A stretch of 64,000 nucleotides of DNA from Lachnospiraceae bacterium UBA7054 (GTDB lineage Bacteria > Bacillota > Clostridia > Lachnospirales > Lachnospiraceae). Under the pieces are notes generated by a model, which saw only the letters and a program-made list of their open reading frames with translations, was not told where the DNA came from and made no database searches. Shown here in pieces: positions 60,392 through 64,000 of this stretch; positions within the stretch are counted from its first letter, which is position 1, and every line of letters begins with the position of its first letter. The DNA is taken from NCBI GenBank assembly GCA_002492725.1, contig DLAF01000072.1:21331-85330 (forward strand). Reading direction: 5' to 3'. The translations under genes and the position numbers were made by a program.

Positions 60392-61132
60392 GGTATTTAG
60401 CAAGTCCCTTCCTTTTTTCTCAAATTTTCCTAATGATTAGTATAACAAATCGGAGGCTCAAAATGCAGCTTCTTAATTTTATTTTTAAGCCCATTTTATG
60501 ATGCACCTCTGACATTTTTTGTAAAACACAACTTGTAAAAATATACGTTATGTTATGTATCACCCGCTATTTTTATGTTAACATCTGTTATTTTATGTGC
60601 CATTTTCCGCATAAACACTGAATTTTTCGGAGTATGTTCAATATACTGACGTTTTTGTGTAAAAATCGTTATTGCGTTCGTTTTTATATATCAAACCTTG
60701 TTTTAACTTTTTGTTCCATTTTTCTTCATAACGTCGTCAAAAACTTGGGCTCTCCTTTTTCATAATAGCTGCTATCAAATTTTTAAAGTTTTCCCCTTCT
60801 TCCCGCCTCTCCACGCCATCATGAAACAAACCGTTCTGTCTTTATTCCATATGCCCTGTTATTTTTCTTCTTTCGTATCAATCATACCGCCTGTTTTTTG
60901 AATCTGATTCTTTTTCAAAAACCTCCGTTTTGAGCGGGTTTTATTCGCATATGACATAAAATCACAGTCTGTATTTATTTGTATTTCCCTTTCTTTTCCT
61001 TTGCATTCTGCATACTTTTTCCCGTATTTTCAAACTTTCTATTTCATCTATTAAATCTTGTTTTAATCCTCTGTTTTCGTCCTGTGCACAGCAAAATCCG
61101 TTTTTCTGTCGGAAACGCCTTCTTTCTGCCTT
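60392..61132. other. 741-base spacer without a gene, T-rich on the plus strand
   Basis: No frame with a credible start, ribosome site and protein-like composition is present on either strand. The plus strand is strikingly rich in T and pyrimidine tracts, with few long inverted repeats (a short palindrome TGTTAACA near 60577). It lies between hslO and nadE, both on the minus strand. It would contain the hslO terminator and nadE promoter; neither is clear. Confidence 0.6.
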
Positions 61133-61999
61133 TTACATCAGGTTCTTGATCTCCTCCACCGAGAAAACATAATTTCTGCCGCAGAAATGACAGTGCAGTT
61201 CCACATCCTCCCCCTCGTCAATCAGCTCCTGCCTGTCCTTTTGCCCAAGACTTAAAAGCACTTTTTCGACCCGCTCCCTGCTGCAATCGCATTGGAAGGA
61301 TACCGGCACACGTTCTGTGATCTCCAGTCCAAGCTCTCCCAGCACGCTTTCCAGAATTTCCTCCGGGCTTTTCCCGTCTTCCAACAGTTTTGTCACAGAT
61401 GTTATTGTTTTCAATTTCTCCTCTAGGCGGCCGATCACTTCCTCCGAGGTAAAGGGCATGAGCTGAATGATAAAGCCGCCGGCCTGCCGCACCGTGTTAT
61501 CCCGGTTCATCAAAACACCCAGCGCCACAACAGACGGCACCTGCTCGGATGCCGCAAAATAGTAGGTCAAATCGTCCGCGATCTCCCCCGTTTGCAAGGC
61601 AATCGTAGAAGAATAGGGTTCTTTTAGCCCCATATCCTTCATCACCTGCAAAACGCCCTTGCCAATCACACCGCCGACATCCAGCTTTCCCACGCCGTTT
61701 GGCGGCATCATGGCCTGCGGCTGGTCCGCATAGCCCTTCACGTGTCCTAATGAATCGGCCGTCACCGTCAGGCCGTGCACAGGACCGTCACCGTTGATAC
61801 GCAGGGTCAGAACATCTCCTTCCCCTTTCATCATACCGCCCATCATCAGCGCGCCGCTCATCAGTCGTCCCAATGCTGCCGTCACCACGGGGCTGGTATT
61901 GTGAGCCGCCCGCGCATATTCCACAAGTTCTCTTGAAGTCACCGCAAAAGCACGTATCTGTGCATTCGCTGCGGTGGCTCGCACCATATAATCTTCCAT
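61133..61999 (-). CDS. hslO: Redox-regulated chaperone Hsp33
   Basis: Hsp33 is a holding chaperone switched on by oxidative unfolding. The 288-residue protein begins MEDYMVRATAANAQIRAFAV. The N-terminal fold shows NTSPVVTAALGRLMSGALMM near residue 35 and GYADQPQAM near 90. The zinc/redox switch at the C-terminus has all four cysteines: CDC near residue 240 and CHFC near 273. The ATG at 61999 has GGGAGGG about 10 bases before it; an earlier start would add eight residues. It is 41 bases after a methyltransferase gene. Confidence 0.95.
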   Translation of the reverse strand: MEDYMVRATAANAQIRAFAVTSRELVEYARAAHNTSPVVTAALGRLMSGALMMGGMMKGEGDVLTLRINGDGPVHGLTVTADSLGHVKGYADQPQAMMPPNGVGKLDVGGVIGKGVLQVMKDMGLKEPYSSTIALQTGEIADDLTYYFAASEQVPSVVALGVLMNRDNTVRQAGGFIIQLMPFTSEEVIGRLEEKLKTITSVTKLLEDGKSPEEILESVLGELGLEITERVPVSFQCDCSRERVEKVLLSLGQKDRQELIDEGEDVELHCHFCGRNYVFSVEEIKNLM

Positions 62000-62040
62000 A
62001 GGATCTATCCCTCCCTGGCTCATTCCATTACATACGTTAT

Positions 62041-62988
62041 TTATATGCCATCCGAAGCAACTGATTGATTCGCCTTAGTCTCCTTACCCTTTCTCGCCAC
62101 CACATAGATCCGTTCGCTCTCCCGTCTCACTTTTCCGTGGGTATCCGCGTCAAACGCCTCCAAAAATTCCAGTCCCGCCCGCAAAAGAAGCGCCTTCATC
62201 TGCGAAAGACGGTAGCCCCGCTGGTAGTGTACCTCCTGAAACCGTCGGAACCGCTGTGCCGCCTGCCCACAGTCTGCCTGAGCCGCCGTGCCTGCTGCCT
62301 GTCCGCACACTTCATCCGTTTCCATTCCATCTGCCGCTGCATCCGCCCGGGACGCAACTCTACCCTCCGCCACAAAGACCGTCAGATCATACTCGTTGAT
62401 CTCCTGCTCCTCGTGATAATAGTTTTCCCAGATAAAGCTGCAATCCTCTCTGTTTTCGGCAATCGTTGCGTCCCCGATCACCGTCTGATATTTATAGACC
62501 GTATTAAAATCAAAGACAAAAATGCCCTGCGGGTAGAGATAAGTATTTACCCTCTCAAAAGTCTGCACGATATCTTCCTCATCCAGCAGATAATTGAGGC
62601 TGTCGCAGACGCTGACCGCCGCGCCGACCGTACCGTAGAGCTCCAATTCCCGCATATCCTGCAAAAGATACAGGATATCGAGTCCAGACCGCTCCCGCTT
62701 TTCCATGGCAATCTGCAGCATCTCGGGCGCGTTGTCCACACCGATCATGTCATAGCCTCTGCGGGCGAGAAGCTCCGTCAGCGTGCCTGTCCCACAGCCG
62801 AGATCAAGGACGGTGTTTCGCTCCTGCGCGAGATTCTTGTCCATCGCCTTCTCCCCTGCATGGTCTGTCTGCTCCGAATCCGCACCGTAGCGCCGAAACA
62901 CTTCCATTAGAAATTCGCACCACTCCTCATAGGGCGTATCGTCCATCAATTCGTCGTAAACCGACGCAAAATCCGTGTATGTTTCCAT
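62041..62988 (-). CDS. Class I SAM-dependent methyltransferase
   Basis: The 315-residue protein starts METYTDFASVYDELMDDTPY, typical of a common Firmicute methyltransferase group. The SAM-binding motif is VLDLGCGTGTLTELLARRGY near residue 65, followed by MIGVDNAPEMLQIAMEKRER and GAAVSVCDSLNYLLDEEDI. An Ala/Gln-rich stretch at about residues 225-255 (AQADCGQAAQRFRRFQEV) looks like an inserted linker. A further Met-initiated extension to 63060 is possible but has no family resemblance. Substrate unknown. Confidence 0.85.
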   Translation of the reverse strand: METYTDFASVYDELMDDTPYEEWCEFLMEVFRRYGADSEQTDHAGEKAMDKNLAQERNTVLDLGCGTGTLTELLARRGYDMIGVDNAPEMLQIAMEKRERSGLDILYLLQDMRELELYGTVGAAVSVCDSLNYLLDEEDIVQTFERVNTYLYPQGIFVFDFNTVYKYQTVIGDATIAENREDCSFIWENYYHEEQEINEYDLTVFVAEGRVASRADAAADGMETDEVCGQAAGTAAQADCGQAAQRFRRFQEVHYQRGYRLSQMKALLLRAGLEFLEAFDADTHGKVRRESERIYVVARKGKETKANQSVASDGI

Positions 62989-63233
62989 CTTAAGCCCGTC
63001 CTGCCATTCCTTTCCAACATCTTCCTTTACTGTATAACAACACAAACGCTTTCGCAACACCCAAAATCAGCTTTCCCCGCACGCTCTCCTCATTTCTTAA
63101 GAATCAGGAAAGTCTGTAGACAGCGTCTTAAAAATATGCCATAGTATAACCGATAAAAACAACTGCGCAAGCACAGGGCGTCGTTTATGGCCGCCCCTGA
63201 GATACAAAATTTGAGGGAAGCATTGGTATCACC

Positions 63234-64000
63234 GTGAAAAAACATACGTTATTTTTTATTATATATACATTCCCACTTTTATTACTTTGCGGCTGCGGAC
63301 AGCAGTCTGAGAAAACTTCCCCGCCCGAGGCAAAGCTCCCTGCCGTGGAAACTACCGCCGGGTCTGACGAAACCGAGGATCCTGTAACACTTTATGCGGA
63401 AATTTATGAAGAAACGATACAGAGTGCTGCCCCCGGCAATACCGTTTCAGAAAATCTTTCCGTCATACAGGAAATCACGAGCAGTCTGGGCATGCACGGA
63501 ATCACGTCAATCGACAGCGAAAATCAGGTGGACATGACGAACCCGCAGCAGATGCGCGACTTTATCTCGGCTCTTGAGAGCGGGGAGACGGCCGGTCTTA
63601 CCGTTTTCGTCGTCTCGGCTTATGACCGCTTCACCAAATATGACCTGCACACAGAAAAAGGCACACTCGAGACCGTCAAAACCTATTATCAATATAATGA
63701 CGGCGCATTCGAAAACAAAAGCCGCGTTTCCTTCCCTGCCGATTCCTGGCAGTACACAGAGGAAGGATATTTCCTTTTTACGGGAAAAAGCAGCTCGGCG
63801 CAGTCCCTTGTTCTCACCATGAGCGACGACACCGAGATTGCGGCATGGCGGGTGGAGCCTCTGGATACGCGGTTTCGGGAGTGGAACAGGCGTTACGTTC
63901 TGCCTGTCGGCTATGGCAGAAACAATCTGTTTCTGGTGGACTGGCATGAAAATTCCTATGAAAATTTAGACTTTTACGATCTCTTTGACAAGTTCTACCC
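63234..64000 (+). CDS. Putative lipoprotein (3' end outside window)
   Basis: An open frame begins at a GTG (63234) and runs to the window edge (255 codons). The N-terminus has two lysines, a hydrophobic core and a lipobox-like LLLLCGCGQQSEK near residue 18, so the protein is probably lipid-anchored on the outside. It continues with an acidic, Thr/Ser-rich linker and a folded domain containing TNPQQMRDFISALESGETAG, a beta-rich LTVFVVSAYDRFTKYDLH and FLVDWHENSYENL. No family is recognised. The ribosome site is weak (GAGGG about 15 bases upstream), so the start is uncertain. A 441-base frame on the opposite strand inside it is rejected. Confidence 0.7.
   Translation, partial: MKKHTLFFIIYTFPLLLLCGCGQQSEKTSPPEAKLPAVETTAGSDETEDPVTLYAEIYEETIQSAAPGNTVSENLSVIQEITSSLGMHGITSIDSENQVDMTNPQQMRDFISALESGETAGLTVFVVSAYDRFTKYDLHTEKGTLETVKTYYQYNDGAFENKSRVSFPADSWQYTEEGYFLFTGKSSSAQSLVLTMSDDTEIAAWRVEPLDTRFREWNRRYVLPVGYGRNNLFLVDWHENSYENLDFYDLFDKFY

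Noticed and set aside
63177..63196. GCACAGGGCG hairpin before the lipoprotein, resembling part of a c-di-GMP riboswitch
   Set aside because: Only one short motif agrees; the second conserved half (GACGCAAAGC-like) is absent. A simple hairpin is more likely.
63507..63947. A 146-residue minus-strand frame at the right end
   Set aside because: It is antisense to a longer plus-strand frame with a lipobox and coherent protein composition.
1..64000. CRISPR array, tRNA or rRNA genes, insertion sequences, prophage
   Set aside because: No regular direct repeats with spacers, no tRNA-like cloverleaf, and no transposase, integrase or phage structural protein were recognised.

Overview
The window looks like a chromosome segment of a motile, butyrate-forming anaerobic Firmicute of the Clostridia, most likely Lachnospiraceae. 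The reasons are: phosphotransbutyrylase and butyrate kinase; AICAR transformylase and IMP cyclohydrolase encoded separately; an aspS-gatCAB operon behind a T-box; LL-diaminopimelate aminotransferase (DapL); strong GGAGG ribosome sites; and flagellin. Most genes are on the minus strand, so transcription runs right to left. I saw no rRNA, tRNA, transposase, integrase, prophage or CRISPR array.

Layout. 1-8056: secA (cut by the left edge), buk, ptb, a purine operon (guaB, PurO-type cyclohydrolase, AICAR transformylase) and a small membrane protein. 8148-41438: about 28 kb of 25 closely packed minus-strand genes that end in a flagellin of about 1768 residues. 41487-45012: an A+T-rich patch with a RelA/SpoT-domain protein, two small unknown genes and an AAA-ATPase/nuclease-like protein. 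45169-56957: a plus-strand membrane-protein gene, then aspS-gatC-gatA-gatB under a T-box, a histidine phosphatase, dapL, dapF, an ANTAR protein and glnA. 57035-64000: an FMN-binding-like membrane protein, a Uma2-type protein, nadE, a 741-base spacer without a gene, hslO, a methyltransferase and the start of a lipoprotein.

The centrepiece is the 28-kb block. In front of its first gene lies a sequence that fits a flagellar sigma-28/SigD promoter (TAAA, 16 bases, GCCGATAA). No gap inside the block exceeds about 65 bases and the last gene is the giant flagellin, so the whole set is probably a late-flagellar operon that builds and attaches an elaborate flagellin modification. Four chemistries can be read in it. 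(1) NRPS-like activation: a stand-alone adenylation enzyme, two carrier proteins, a second AMP-forming ligase, a group IV PLP decarboxylase, a short-chain dehydrogenase and three GNAT-like acyltransferases. (2) CoA-ester chemistry: a biotin-dependent carboxyltransferase, a CitE-like lyase, a MaoC-like hydratase and an enoate-reductase-like flavoprotein. (3) Amino-sugar assembly: two or three sugar-type aminotransferases, a PglD/NeuD acyltransferase, a GNAT and three glycosyltransferases that carry PglD-like Rossmann domains. (4) Phospho-alcohol transfer: a nucleotidyltransferase fused to a CobD-like PLP enzyme, and a CDP-glycerol-transferase-like protein at the head of the operon. The combination is not one I recognise as a described pathway. 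The final structure is inference.

All positions, starts and motifs were read by eye. Family calls rest on motif recognition, not on searches.
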